Shown: positions 1 to 9,345, counted from the first letter of the stretch. The stretch: DNA of 17,084 nt from Chlamydomonas sphaeroides (GCA_001662425.1 BDDC01001336.1:856-17939), one strand, 5' to 3'. Numbers and translations: made by a program. Notes: generated by a model from the letters alone, not told the origin.

Positions 1-1119
1 TCCTGTCGCCCAGCTGCTTTGCCCTGCCGGCTGGACCTTCCTTGCTCCGCCAGCAGCTGCCGCACAGCCCACTGCCGTCCACACCAGCGGTGGTCCCGGC
101 TGCGCAAGGTGCAACGCCACTGCTGCCTGCTGCCTGCTGCTGCTGCGCCGTCCGTCGCCACATCCCCCGGAAGCCGGTGGGAGAGGTGGCGCCCGTCAGG
201 TACAGTGCTGCGGTCGTGACCATCAGCCGGAGTGCTAGCACCCAAGCCAGCGACACACCGCCCGGCACGCGGTGGCCGTGCCAACAGTAGAGGACCACGG
301 AGCAGCACGCCATCCAGATGCCGTGAACAAGCTCCAAGACGGGATCGATGCGCTGCGGCGGGCGATGCACGTTTGCGTTTACGTCAGAGCAGTGCAAGGG
401 GTTGATCCGGAATGGTTGGCGCTGCTGCTGCCGGGAGCCGTGCCACAGCGACTGTGCTCACCGAGACGCCGAGCAGGCTCAGCAGCAGCGCGATGTCGAA
501 CAAGGGGTTACGCGTCAGCAGGCCCATCATGGCGAAGGTCGTCGGGACGAAGGAGGGCCCCATAAGGAGGTGGAACACAGGCATGACGAGCCGCAGAGCG
601 TAGGTCAGCAGTGGCGCAGCGACCTGCGGCGTTGACCACAGGGGGTTTGGGTGTCTGGGTGCCAGGCCCGTCTCACGTAAGCGTGCAACGGTTAGGCCTG
701 GGCAAGGCGTTCTAAGATTGCGTCCCAGACAAGTCCGGCCTGGGTAGCTGGAGCTGTGGGTTTAGGGGGAGGGGACAGGGGTGAACGCTGCGTACCGTCC
801 CCAAGCCTACCTGGCGGTAGGCCTGAGCCGGCAGACAAAAGGCGCACAGCCATCGGGCTGCGACCAATAGCACCGCCAAGGAATGCCACAAGTCCCCATA
901 TGGGAGGCCGAGCAGAAGGTCCCGCACAACGTTTGGGGCATGCCGCAACAAGTAGGCCATGCGCACTGCCGCTGACGAGCTGTCGCAAGGGAAGCCCGCG
1001 AGCGTCGACGAGAGGCCATGAAACGAAGATTTGCTTTCGCAGTGGAGCTGAGCCAATGGCAGATAAGAAAACACTGCTGAAACGAGGAGGAGGCTGACCT
1101 TGAGCTGTTCGGACGGCAT
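1..1119 (-). CDS. Multi-pass membrane protein of unknown family, 5' three exons, partial
   Basis: Three exons fit: 1119-811, 623-462 and 352 to the window edge. Both introns (810-624, 461-353) are GT-AG and phase 0, with donors GTAGGC and GTGAGC and acceptors ending CGCAG; the second has a CTGAC branch-like site. The protein starts MPSEQLKVSLLLVSAVF, a hydrophobic stretch that could be a signal anchor. Further hydrophobic segments lie near residues 70-100 (LLLGLPYGDLWHSLAVLLV), 104-140, 143-157 and in exon 3 (two, around GIWMACCSVVLYCW and LALRLMVTTAALYL). After these the chain becomes polar and Gln/Ala/Gly-rich and is still open at position 1. This suggests at least four or five membrane spans. 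I do not recognise the family and give no function. The ATG at 1119 is the first Met of the open frame. Reading exon 2 straight on meets a stop at 384-386, which the second intron removes. Confidence 0.6.
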
Positions 1120-2106
1120 TTTAGGGCTACTGTAGTCTTATATTGATTGTCTTAATGCTTGATTGGAGCTGAGCCTCGCTTCTCAGAGTTCAACAGATTT
1201 CGGCAGTAAGAGCCGACAGCTCTTGGCAACGCGGACATTGTTGGATACTGTTCACCGGTAACAATTGCGCAGCGCAGCGAGTCCTTGGTATCATGATCCC
1301 GACGCGGAGAAGGCACGTCCTTCCCCGCCATGCCAGCACCCTTGCCCCACTGCCCACCCCGCCACATTGACGACAACCGTTCATGAGCTCTCCACTCCGC
1401 GCGAGGGGAGCATGCAATGTATAAAGTCAAGGGCCTGCAACTTGCCGAACGGGGTTGCAATGCGTAGGGGTGCGGGCCCCCGCTGCAGCAGGCCCTCAAG
1501 CCCTCCCGCCTGCGCCGTCTTGTCCGGCGCAGCGCGCCGCACGGGTCGGCCGCCGCACCACGGCATATACGACGTTCCCTCGGTTGCGCAGATTCAGATT
1601 GTAACTCGACCATCTGCTGGCTTCGCTTTAGTTCAAACATGCAGCGGTACGCATTAGGGATCGTATCCCAGACAGCCACTGAACATAGCCCAGGGCACGG
1701 TTGTCGGTGTGCCCGAGACCCCGTAAGTACACCGGCGACAACCGCATAATGACCGACTGTTTGCGTCTGGTCAGGATGGCCTCTTTTTGGGGCGAGCCAT
1801 GCACCCATGCGCAGCTGGGGAGGTTTATACATGCAAAGGCGTGTTCTGAAAAGGCGTGTTCTGTAGCGCCAGCGCGCCGGCCCCTACTCCCCATGCGACT
1901 GGACCGCAGCATTGCGGCCCTCATCATGGCATGCACGCCTCCACCCCATGGGCCTGACCCCGGGTAACACCTTCTGTCCCCCAGCAGCACATGGCTTGAG
2001 CCACTAGCACACGCCACAACCCACTGACCCTGACGATCTCATCTCGGCCACCGCTGACGGCGCTTTGTGCGCGCTCGGCTCACTCGCCTCTACCTCCCTC
2101 CCTACC
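1120..2106. other. Intergenic region, no supportable gene
   Basis: This stretch separates the start of the membrane-protein gene from the stop of the AIRIM-like gene. Base composition is more even than in the genes. Open frames exist on both strands, but none shows membrane segments, motifs or splice-consistent neighbours. It should hold the promoter of the left gene (close to 1120-1250, minus) and the 3' end of the AIRIM-like transcript (below 2107). A short tandem duplication of AAAGGCGTGTTCTG lies at 1835-1863. I see no RNA gene or mobile element. Confidence 0.5.
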
Positions 2107-3492
2107 CTAGAACCCGACCATGTCCTCCGTCAGCGCTCCCAGCGCCTCATCCGCCTGCTCATCTTCCAGGTACGGACACAGCATCCAAGCCGACACATAC
2201 GTCGTACTCAGGTCGGGCAGGCGCTTGGCCTCCGCCGGCCCACGCGCCGCCACCGCCGCCAGCGCTGCCACGCCCGCCGCATCGCAGCGCTTGCCGCGCG
2301 CCGCCGCCGCCGCCTGCGCCCTCTCCAGCTCGGACGCGCCCAGCGGCGCCGCGGCGCAACCAGGCGCAATCAGCAGCAGCCCGAAGGCCGCGACCACGCC
2401 CGCCTTGCTGTCGTACTCGAGCCGATACATGCCGTAAACCTTTTCGAGCAGCTGCCGTACGCGCGGCACGGGCATGGTGTGGAACACAGCGCTGGCGCGC
2501 ATCCACGGCTCGTCCTGCGGCAGCCGTACGGCAAGGAGGGCGGGTGGCGAATGCACGTCACGACACCCGAGCAACGCCCTTCCCCCACCGGCCCATCCCA
2601 CAGCGGCGGCCGCGGTCAGTCAGACGCTTCCGCTGCGCACAACGAGGTGCACTGGCGGGCGCCCTGCGCCGACACGCGGACGCAGGCCAGCGCCCCGCCA
2701 CGGCCAAGGCCCGGGCAACAGCTGCTGCACGGCGCAGCTCCCCGCCCGCCCCGCACATGGCCCACCTGCGGCAGCTCTGCCACCGACGCCGCAGCGCCCC
2801 GCAGCGCCTCCACGCAGCCCGCCATGTCCGCCAGCCGGGCCTGGCGCAAGGGGCGGCAGCGAAACGGCAATGACACGCCTGTCGCTCCCGACCCACATGC
2901 CGGGCCTGCCAGGCGACGGCGGCCAGGCGGCAGGCCAATAGCGCCGGCCCTCGCCGCCGCACCTGCAGCGCCGCCCACAGCGCCTCCTGCTTGCGCGCCA
3001 GCTTGGCCGCCGCCGCGCAGCGCACGTCCGGCGTGAGCTCCGCCAGCGGCGGCGGCAGGCGGGTGGCGGGCAGGTGGCTGAGCGCCAGCAGTGCGTTGGC
3101 CAGGTCGGACACGGCGCCGTCGCCCGCGTCGCTCAGGGCCTGGCAGGGGCAGCGCCGGGGAGCGAGGCGTGCGGGCGCGAGCGCGGGTGAGGGCAGCGGT
3201 GCCGGCACGCGCAGTCGGTGCGGCGCTTCCCTGGCGCTGCAGCCGCACGAGGCGCTGCAAGGTGGGGCGGATGGCAGCTTCGCTGCAGGCGGATGGCAGC
3301 AGGCGGCAGCTGGTAGCCGGGTGCCGCAGGCCCGCGGCTCTTGGGGCTCGCCCGAGCAGGGCCGGGCTGGGCTCGCCACAGCGCACACGCGCGCACCTGG
3401 AAGCGGCTGCGCGCCTCCTTGGCCGTGGTCAATGCCACGCGCACGGCCGTCTGCGCGCGCTGCCGCCACTGCCGCTGCGCCAGCGCCGACAT
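2107..3492 (-). CDS. AIRIM (C1orf109)-like ribosome maturation protein, 4 exons
   Basis: Exons are 3492-3397, 3139-2963, 2840-2766 and 2514-2107; all junctions are GT-AG and phase 0, giving 251 residues. The fold looks wholly helical. The order of motifs resembles animal AIRIM/C1orf109, as I recall it: an N-terminal helix, then VSDLANALLALSHLP (res. 42-56), a Lys/Arg-Gln stretch (KLARKQEALWAALQ, 78-91), a helix (LADMAGCVEALRGAAASVAE), then PVPRVRQLLEKVYGMYRLEY (131-150) followed by a Lys, matching the family's signature helix with paired Tyr and a nearby Lys. Human AIRIM is about 203 residues; the extra length here lies in an Ala-rich stretch near 170-215. AIRIM works with the AFG2 (SPATA5-type) AAA ATPases in late 60S maturation; that role is inferred here. 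The ATG at 3492 is the first after the spacer and sits in a poor context (C at -3, T at +4). The preceding small gene is on the same strand, 257 bp away. An alternative is a NEPRO-type or unrelated helical protein. Confidence 0.62.
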
Positions 3493-3749
3493 GGGCGAGT
3501 GATGCTGGAGTGCCCTGGGCGCTTGGCTGCGGCGCCGCCACTAGGCGGCCAGGCGAGGCGGCTAGGCCCGTCCCCGTCCCGCGCGAGGTACGTTCCTGCG
3601 ACGGGGATCAGCGAGCGAGCGCCGCACGGAGGCGACAGCGCGCAAAGGGCTACGCCGCCCTGGCGCCGCAAAGCCGAGTGCCGCCGCGGCGCTGCCAGGG
3701 CAGCTCAGCGCTTTTCCTGTGGCAGCGATCGGCCAATGTTTGGCCGCGG
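3493..3749 (-). other. Spacer between two same-strand genes, no ATG and no TGTAA signal
   Basis: These 257 bp lie between the TGA of the roadblock-like gene and the ATG of the AIRIM-like gene. Read on the minus strand they contain no ATG and no TGTAA, the usual green-algal polyadenylation motif. I see no TATA-like element either. The spacer may therefore be an inter-cistronic sequence rather than a separate 3' end plus promoter. Confidence 0.45.
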
Positions 3750-4810
3750 TCAGGCGGCCGCGCAGGCGCCGCGGATGGCGGCGGCGCAGCGCTCGACTGC
3801 GTCCACCGCGGCGGGCAGTAGCAGCCGCGAGTCGAAGGACACGAGCAGGACGCCCTGCAGGGCGAGGGGCAGCAGGGCAGGAGCAGCGGTCGTTGGGGCA
3901 CCAGTACGGCTCAGATGGCCCGGTCAGCTCCCCACGAGGCCATGCAATGTAGGTAATGCAGGCGGGCTGCCAGCCGGGGCCGGTGCGCCGGCACGCGTAT
4001 CGCAGTGCCCAAGGCTCCTTATGCCCGCAGAGCCCGTGCGCGCTTCGTGTGCGCTTGCCAGCGAGCCTGCTAGTGCCGCACCTGCGGCAGCAGGCACAGC
4101 CCCAGCCCGATGCGGCGCCTAGGGCCGAGCGCAAACAGGCTGGCCTCGGTCTGGTGGACAACCTGCAGCTTGGCGCCTGTGTGAGAAAGCGGCGGGAGGT
4201 AGGGCGGGGTGGGGACTAGGGAGGCATGGAGGGAGGGCTCACAAGGGCAAGGAATGGAGGGCGGCGTCCCGGCGTGCGGCGCGTGTTGCGTGTGGAACGG
4301 GGTGGTGGTGGGGGTGGGGATGGGGCGGCTAGGGGAGGCGCGCGCGTCCTCACCCTGCGCGGACAGGCTGACGGTGGGCTGCAGGGTGCTGAAGGGCCGC
4401 AGGTACTGTGCGATGACGTGAGGTACCACTGCGGCGGCGGATCCTGCCCTGGCGGCGTCCTGCGGGGAGGCAAGTTGTGTCCGGTGTGCGGATGAGGGGG
4501 GAGGTGGCACAACCCTACCCCGCCGGCCCCTGTGATGCCCGTACCGTTGAGACCGCTGCAAGGAGCTCCTCCGCTACCGGCCCAAACGCTGGTGTGCACA
4601 CGTGACCGTCGTTCTGCAAGCAGGCGGCAGCGACGGCCGGCGCCGTGAGCGAAGCGCCGCGACAGCTGCATGCCGCCAAAGCCCTCGCGCACAGCACCGG
4701 GGGTTCCTTACAGTGATCAAACAACCTCCTGTGACACCACGTGTGCGGGAGGCAAGGTCGTCAAGCTGCGCGATCGCGGTTGCAATAAAGCCCGGGAAGG
4801 GCGTGGCCAT
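3750..4810 (-). CDS. Small protein with possible roadblock/LC7 (longin-like) fold, 5 exons
   Basis: Exons are 4810-4712, 4613-4545, 4459-4354, 4176-4082 and 3854-3750 (stop TGA). Donors are GTAAGG, GTACGG, GTGAGG and GTGCGG and every acceptor ends CAG; phases 0,0,1,0 close. The product has 157 residues. Predicted order: helix (IATAIAQLDDLASRT), strands GGCLIT and HVCTPAFG, a long helix (VPHVIAQYLRPF), strands TVSLSA and AKLQVVHQ, a strand LLVSFD, and a C-terminal helix (AAVDAVERCAAAIRG). This alternation resembles roadblock/LC7 or MglB-like domains, which act as dimeric scaffolds in dynein or small-GTPase complexes. I cannot confirm the family and the fold assignment is weak. The start has G at -3 and G at +4. 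Met occurs only at position 1, and no ATG occurs in any frame elsewhere in the spliced CDS. The gene diverges from the zinc-knuckle gene across 162 bp. Confidence 0.65.
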
Positions 4811-4972
4811 GTCCGAAGACGTGCACAGTAATACCCTACACGAGTCTGCCTGATGTTGTATAATACAATGCCAAGTATGCGCAACATTGAAGGGGCAAGC
4901 TAGCCTCGCGCATCGGCGGCCGTTGACCTGAGCTTGCATTTACGCCGTGGCAAGAACAATACTACCAAACCG
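4811..4972. promoter_or_regulatory. Divergent promoter region between two head-to-head genes
   Basis: Only 162 bp separate the start codon of the minus-strand roadblock-like gene (4810) from that of the plus-strand zinc-knuckle gene (4973). The stretch must hold both 5' UTRs and at least the core of both promoters. It is more AT-rich than its surroundings and carries a symmetric TATA-like motif in its middle. Confidence 0.55.
4856..4868. promoter_or_regulatory. Symmetric TATA-like motif in the divergent promoter
   Basis: The sequence TTGTA-TAA-TACAA is an inverted repeat with five-base arms. It presents a TATA-like core to both strands and lies 46-58 bp upstream of the minus-strand ATG and 105-117 bp upstream of the plus-strand ATG. 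A role as a shared core promoter is inference. Confidence 0.35.
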
Positions 4973-7900
4973 ATGGCAAACGTAGACAGCGACGACGGCG
5001 GGCACCCGCTTGACGCATACCTAGACCGTGCTGCCAAGCGGCAGCGCAGAGATGAGGGTGCTCGCGAGGAGGAGGCAGAGCATGCCGGCGATGAAAAGCA
5101 CGTGAGCGAGGACACCGACGGTGTGAGCATAGCCGACGAGGACGAGCGGCCGGGACACGGCGATGGCGGTGGTGCCATCGCGAGCGATGAAGACGACGCC
5201 GGCGAGTTTGTCAGCGCCGACGAGGTGGACCTCGTGTCCGATAGCGACAACGGCGAAAGCGGAGAGAACGCCGGCGGCGGCCCCGACGCCGACACCGACG
5301 GCGGGGCCGCTGCGGAGCCCGCCACCACCGCCGGCACGTCCGAGCCGGCTGGCGACGCGCCGGCTGCTGACGCAGCCGCCGCAGCGGCCGGGGCCGAAGC
5401 AGCCGCCGGCGGATCCTCGCCAGGCAAGAAGGCGAAGAAGGCAAAGGTGCCGGTGACGGCGCCACTGCCGACGCGGCCGGTGGTGGGCGTGTTGCTCGTG
5501 GACGACACCAGCGAGATTGTGCGCGACCACGAGATGACGCGCCTCGTGCGCCACCCGCGCTACTTCGACGACCACGTTGACCCGGTCAAGGTGGGACCGT
5601 GAAATTGCCGGCGCCGCGCCGCGCGGTGCGGGAGAGTACCGCAGGGGCCCGAAGCCCGGCCTCCGCCATGGGCGCGTAGGGTACCGGTGCCATGTGAAGG
5701 GAGGGTGCTGTCGCGCACGGCGTGGGTGCGGGTGAGCCACGCAGCAACAGCACAGCTCCTGGTAGGCGCCGTTTGTACGGTGGACAATATGCAAATGCGG
5801 GCGCGGGCGATGTGGCGGGGCAGCTGACGCCCTGGGCCACGCACGGATGTTGTTGCGCGGCCACGCACGAAGGGTGTTGCACGGCTTGTTCGTTGAATGT
5901 TGAACGCCCAGGGAGCTGGCGAGGCGCGAGTGGTGGCCCTTGCGCAGCCACAGGCGACTGAGGGGTGGCCGTACACCCTGACCCTGACCCTGACCCTGAC
6001 CCTGACCCTGACCCTGACCCTGACCCTGACCCTGACCCTGACCCCGGCCCCGGCTCTGGCCCTGGCCCTGGCCCTTAAATCTCCCCTGATCCTCGCCTAG
6101 ACCCCGCACCGCCGCCGCCGCCCTGCACCACCCGCCCATCCCTCAGACGCAGCGCTGCTTCAACTGCGGACAGGTCGGCCACACGGCGCGCGACTGCACC
6201 AACGCAGCGCGCGTCAAGCCCTGCCACCTGTGCGCGCAGTTCGGGCACGAGGGCCGCGACTGCCCGAACCGTGAGTAGGCCCAGGGGCCCCAAGCGCCCG
6301 GGCATGGGCCCCAGGCCCGGGTTCACCTCGCTGCTGGGCCACAGCGACCACCTTGCCATGGCTAGCCGCTGCGTGCTTCGCGTCGGCGAGGGCCTCGCCA
6401 ACGCCACTGGCTGCCGCTGACAGCGCCCAGCCCAGGCCGCGGCTGCAGTGCCTCGGCTCCGGCCGCGGCGCACCTGGCAACGCAGCGGCGCGCGCAGCAG
6501 CCACCGCCCGAAGCCCGACGAGCGCATGTCCCCGTCCCGGCCCCCGTGCTGCCCCGGCATGTCCCCGGCCCCCGTGCTGCCGCCTCGCAGGCCTGTGCTT
6601 CCGCTGCGGGCGGCCGGGGCACATGGTGCGGGACTGCAGGTCCAGCGGCTCGGCGGACGCGGGCCGGCCGTGCGGGCGGTGCGGGCGGCACGACTGCGAG
6701 GCGGCTGGCAAGGGGGACTACTTCAGGTGCGTGCGTGTGCGTGGGGTTGTTGGAGGACACGGGTCGGGGCACTCGGTTGGAAGTAAGGCCTGGTGAAGGC
6801 CTGGAGGCTGGAAACTGCGGGGCGGGGTAGGCGGGCACGCGGGGCTGCTGCAGGCGGTGCCGGCTGCTCGGGCTGCTACCCGCCGCCGCACGCCGCCGAC
6901 TCACCCTGCCCCTCTCTACGCCCCTGCCCTCCGCCACGCCCCACCTCCGCCCCGCCCCGCCAGGTACGAGGGCGGCTGCACGCGCGCCTACACGCACTCG
7001 GACCTAAAGCACGTGCGCTGCATGTCGTGCGGCGAGGCCGGCCACCTGCTGTGCCGCGCCACGCCCAAGGTGAGGCAGGCAGCTGGGCAGGCGCAGGGGC
7101 GGCTGCTGGTGGCGCTGGGGCGCCATGCTGCGCGGGGTCGCGCCGGAGGTGCCTCTGGGGTTGCTGCCATTCTGGCCCCGTGCCCCCGCGACCTGATGGG
7201 GTCCACACGGTCGTCCTGCGGGCGACACGGTGCCGTGGCCCCCGCGTGCGCTGTGGGCCCGCGAACGTGTGGGAGCAGGGGTTGGTGCCTGCACTGGGAC
7301 CTTGGTCACTGCTCCCGCAACCTCTGTGTACCCTCCCCAATGCCGCCCCTGTCGCTGCCGTCCGCCAGGAGCCGGCCGCGCCGTCCTGCTACAACTGCGG
7401 GCGGTTGGGCCACTACGGCGAGTCGTGCCCGGGCGGCAGCCGGCCGCACCTGCTGGCGGAGCGGCGCGGGGACGAGGAGCGGCAGGCGGCCGAAATGCTC
7501 GAGTACGAGATGGGCCTGGAGAGGTGCGGCTGGGTGGGGATGGAAGGTAGGGAGGGACGGAGCGACAGTTGGGGACGGGGCGGCAGGAGGGGCATGCACC
7601 CTACCTATCATGGCGCTTGGGAGCTGGGCGGCAGGGCATACCTCTCTCCACCCCGGCTCCGCAGCACCAAGGCAGACGCGTGCTCCTGGCCCAACCCCTG
7701 ACCCCTGGTCCCGGCGGTGCGCCCATGCACCCCAGGGAGTACCAGGAGCAGCTGGCCCGGCAGCAGCAGGCGGCGGTGCGCGGCTACGGAGGGGGCGGCG
7801 GCGGCGGCGGTTATGACAGAGGGGGCGGCGGCGGGGGATACGGCGGAGGGGGCGGGGGTTACGGGCAGCGCGGCGGCGGTGGGGGCGGCGGGTACGGTGG

Positions 7901-8413
7901 CAACGGCTTCGGGGGAGGTGGCGGGGGGTACGGCGGCGGTGGCGGGGGCTACGGGATGGGAGGCGGCGGGTACGGCGGCGGCGGCCGCAGCGCGCAGATC
8001 GAGTGGGGCTACGAGCCGCAGGACAGCAGGTGCGCTGGACAAAGGGAGGCAGGGAAGGAGCTGAGGGGGCCAGGCGTGCTCTATTGGAACGGGAGGGCAC
8101 GGCCTGACGCCGCTTGAGGCGTCACCTGCTATGGGCGGGGTCCTGGACCCAGGTCTGGTTCCAGGCATGCGGCATGTTGCAGGGCAAGCTTGGGGCCACG
8201 GCAAGGGGCTGGGAGCCGCCTTGCTCTGCCCTGGTCTCCACCCCATGCCCATGCCCACTTGCGCATCGTCTTGCCCCATCGCTGTCCAGGAGAGGCGGAG
8301 GAGGAGGAGGGCCGCAGCGGCACTTCTCGCCGGACCCGTACCGTCGCGGCGGCGGTGGGGGCGGCGGCGGCGGCGGCTACGACGACCGGCGGTCACGGAC
8401 CCCTCGCTGGTAG
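4973..8413 (+). CDS. CCHC zinc-knuckle RNA-binding protein (At3g43590 / AIR-ZCCHC7 type), 7 exons
   Basis: Exons are 4973-5590, 6147-6270, 6591-6726, 6964-7069, 7369-7523, 7736-8029 and 8290-8413; all introns are GT-AG and phases 0,1,2,0,2,2 close, giving 518 residues. Residues 1-160 are acidic and Ala/Gly-rich with a Lys patch (GKKAKKAKVP). Around 190-200 comes HPRYFDD, the RYFD motif that precedes the knuckles in plant relatives. CX2CX4HX4C knuckles begin at C210, C232, C250 and C335. One near 312-323 has a shortened CX2CX4HX2C form. Before it is a degenerate Cys/His cluster (C275-C298) plus YTHSDLKHVRC, matching the conserved region ahead of that knuckle in plant relatives. Residues 396-465 are Gly/Tyr-rich, and the C-terminus is RSRTPRW. 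Yeast Air1/2 and ZCCHC7 carry RNA to the TRAMP polyadenylation complex for exosome decay in the nucleus. That function is inferred; an RNA-chaperone role is the alternative. The ATG at 4973 is the only good start; frames further upstream lack ATG. Confidence 0.88.
5976..6041. repeat. (CCCTGA)11 microsatellite in intron 1 of the zinc-knuckle gene
   Basis: Eleven perfect copies of CCCTGA are followed by a degenerate CCCCGG/CCCTGG tail to about 6074. The array lies in the 556-nt first intron (5591-6146), roughly 100 nt before the acceptor, and makes a long pyrimidine-biased tract. Confidence 0.9.
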
Positions 8414-9184
8414 CGACAGCAGGGTTGGCACGGGACGGGTTGACGGACGGGACATCTTGGGGGAGTGTGCCTCGGCGGCGCGGCGCTGGGTGCTGGAGCG
8501 GTGCGCTTGGAACCATGTTGTCCGCTTGGCGGGGGCCGATAGGACTCACGGGGCAGCGGGGGTTGGGGCTTTGTGCCTGATTTTAATCCGGAGCAGGCGG
8601 GCATCGGATGGGCAGGGCTCGTCGGCTGCGCTGGCTGGGGGCAGCTCTTGGCGGAGCGGTGCGCGGAGTGCGGCGTTGGCCATTGACGCCGTGACGTGCG
8701 GCAGGGCGCGTAGGCTGAACTTAGCTGCGGCGCCGCTGCCCTTCGGCAGACGCGATGGGCGGTTAGCCAAGGGGGGCCGAGGCGGCTCGCACGGAACATG
8801 GTGTGGGGTAACAGGCTGAGGCTGTGATGCAGGAGGAACTCTCGACTCGGTGCCTACAGACACAGGGGAAGGCCTTGGAGGCCCGCCAGTTGGATATGGC
8901 GGTCAGGCAATGGCAGCACCGCATGTGTACCGGTGAGCCGTCGCCGGTGAACGCCGCAGTCTCCAGTCTTTGCCGTGGGCGTGAGGGGGCTGCCGCGGGT
9001 TAAGGTTAATCAGGGTTCATCTCTAGCTAACGACACATGTCACCAGCAGATCACCGGATCGGCCGCATGCGCACATTTTCGCATGTCTAAATAAAAGGGT
9101 CATGTTGTTCCAGCTGAAGGGGCATGTCGCGTTGCGGACGTCCCGGGGGACGGCCGGGGTAGGCCGGTCGCGGGTCAACGGTGT

Positions 9185-9203
9185 ATAGCACACGTTGTGC
9201 TAT
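9185..9203. repeat. Inverted repeat ATAGCACA-N3-TGTGCTAT
   Basis: Two perfect eight-base arms are separated by CGT, upstream of the CEP78-like gene. It could be a binding site for a dimeric regulator or a chance hairpin; no copy number or conservation information is available from the window. Confidence 0.6.
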
Positions 9204-9256
9204 CCCCTTGACTGCCTTCGGAGAGCGCAGCATGAGGCTCCCCCCTTGTGTCTCTC

Positions 9257-9264
9257 TTTATATC
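9257..9264 (+). promoter_or_regulatory. TATA-like element upstream of the CEP78-like gene
   Basis: TTTATATC stands out in GC-rich surroundings about 82 bp before the ATG at 9346, a plausible distance for a core promoter with a short 5' UTR. There is no transcription evidence. Confidence 0.3.
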
Positions 9265-9345
9265 AGTTGACTATGCAGCGAACACTCGCGTTGCAACCGC
9301 TGCACATGAGCTGCGAACCCAACAGCCTCTGACGAGCTAGCAAAC

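Larger units (their letters stand above)
8414..9345. other. Intergenic region: 3' end of zinc-knuckle gene and promoter of CEP78-like gene
   Basis: No exon-like open frame is supportable in these 932 bp. The left part should be the 3' UTR of the zinc-knuckle gene; I found no TGTAA motif there. GC drops after about 8990, with an AT-rich patch containing AAATAAAA near 9089-9096, which could be a 3'-end signal or promoter sequence. An inverted repeat lies at 9185-9203 and a TATA-like TTTATATC at 9257-9264, about 82 bp before the next start codon. Confidence 0.5.

Noticed and set aside
384..470. Apparent frameshift in the left membrane-protein gene
   Set aside because: A 109-nt GT-AG intron with a branch-like CTGAC (353-461) explains the frame change and stop; a 10-nt GTGAGCACAG intron was also considered but is too short.
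1595..1605. TGTAA polyadenylation motif on the plus strand
   Set aside because: No plus-strand gene is supportable nearby, so the motif is probably chance.
1152..1832. Minus-strand open frame of 226 codons in the left intergenic region
   Set aside because: No motifs, membrane segments or splice-supported neighbours, and mixed amino-acid use; probably chance.
2065..3036. Plus-strand open frame of 323 codons
   Set aside because: Arg/Pro/Ala-rich shadow of the AIRIM-like gene on the other strand, which has phase-consistent exons.
5976..6074. Interstitial telomere
   Set aside because: The unit is CCCTGA, not the CCCTAAA or CCCTAAAA of plants and green algae, and it sits in an intron between well-supported exons.
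5021..6139. Minus-strand frame with a (Gly-Gln)n run
   Set aside because: The run is just the CCCTGA microsatellite read antisense inside an intron, and the rest overlaps the acidic exon of the zinc-knuckle gene.
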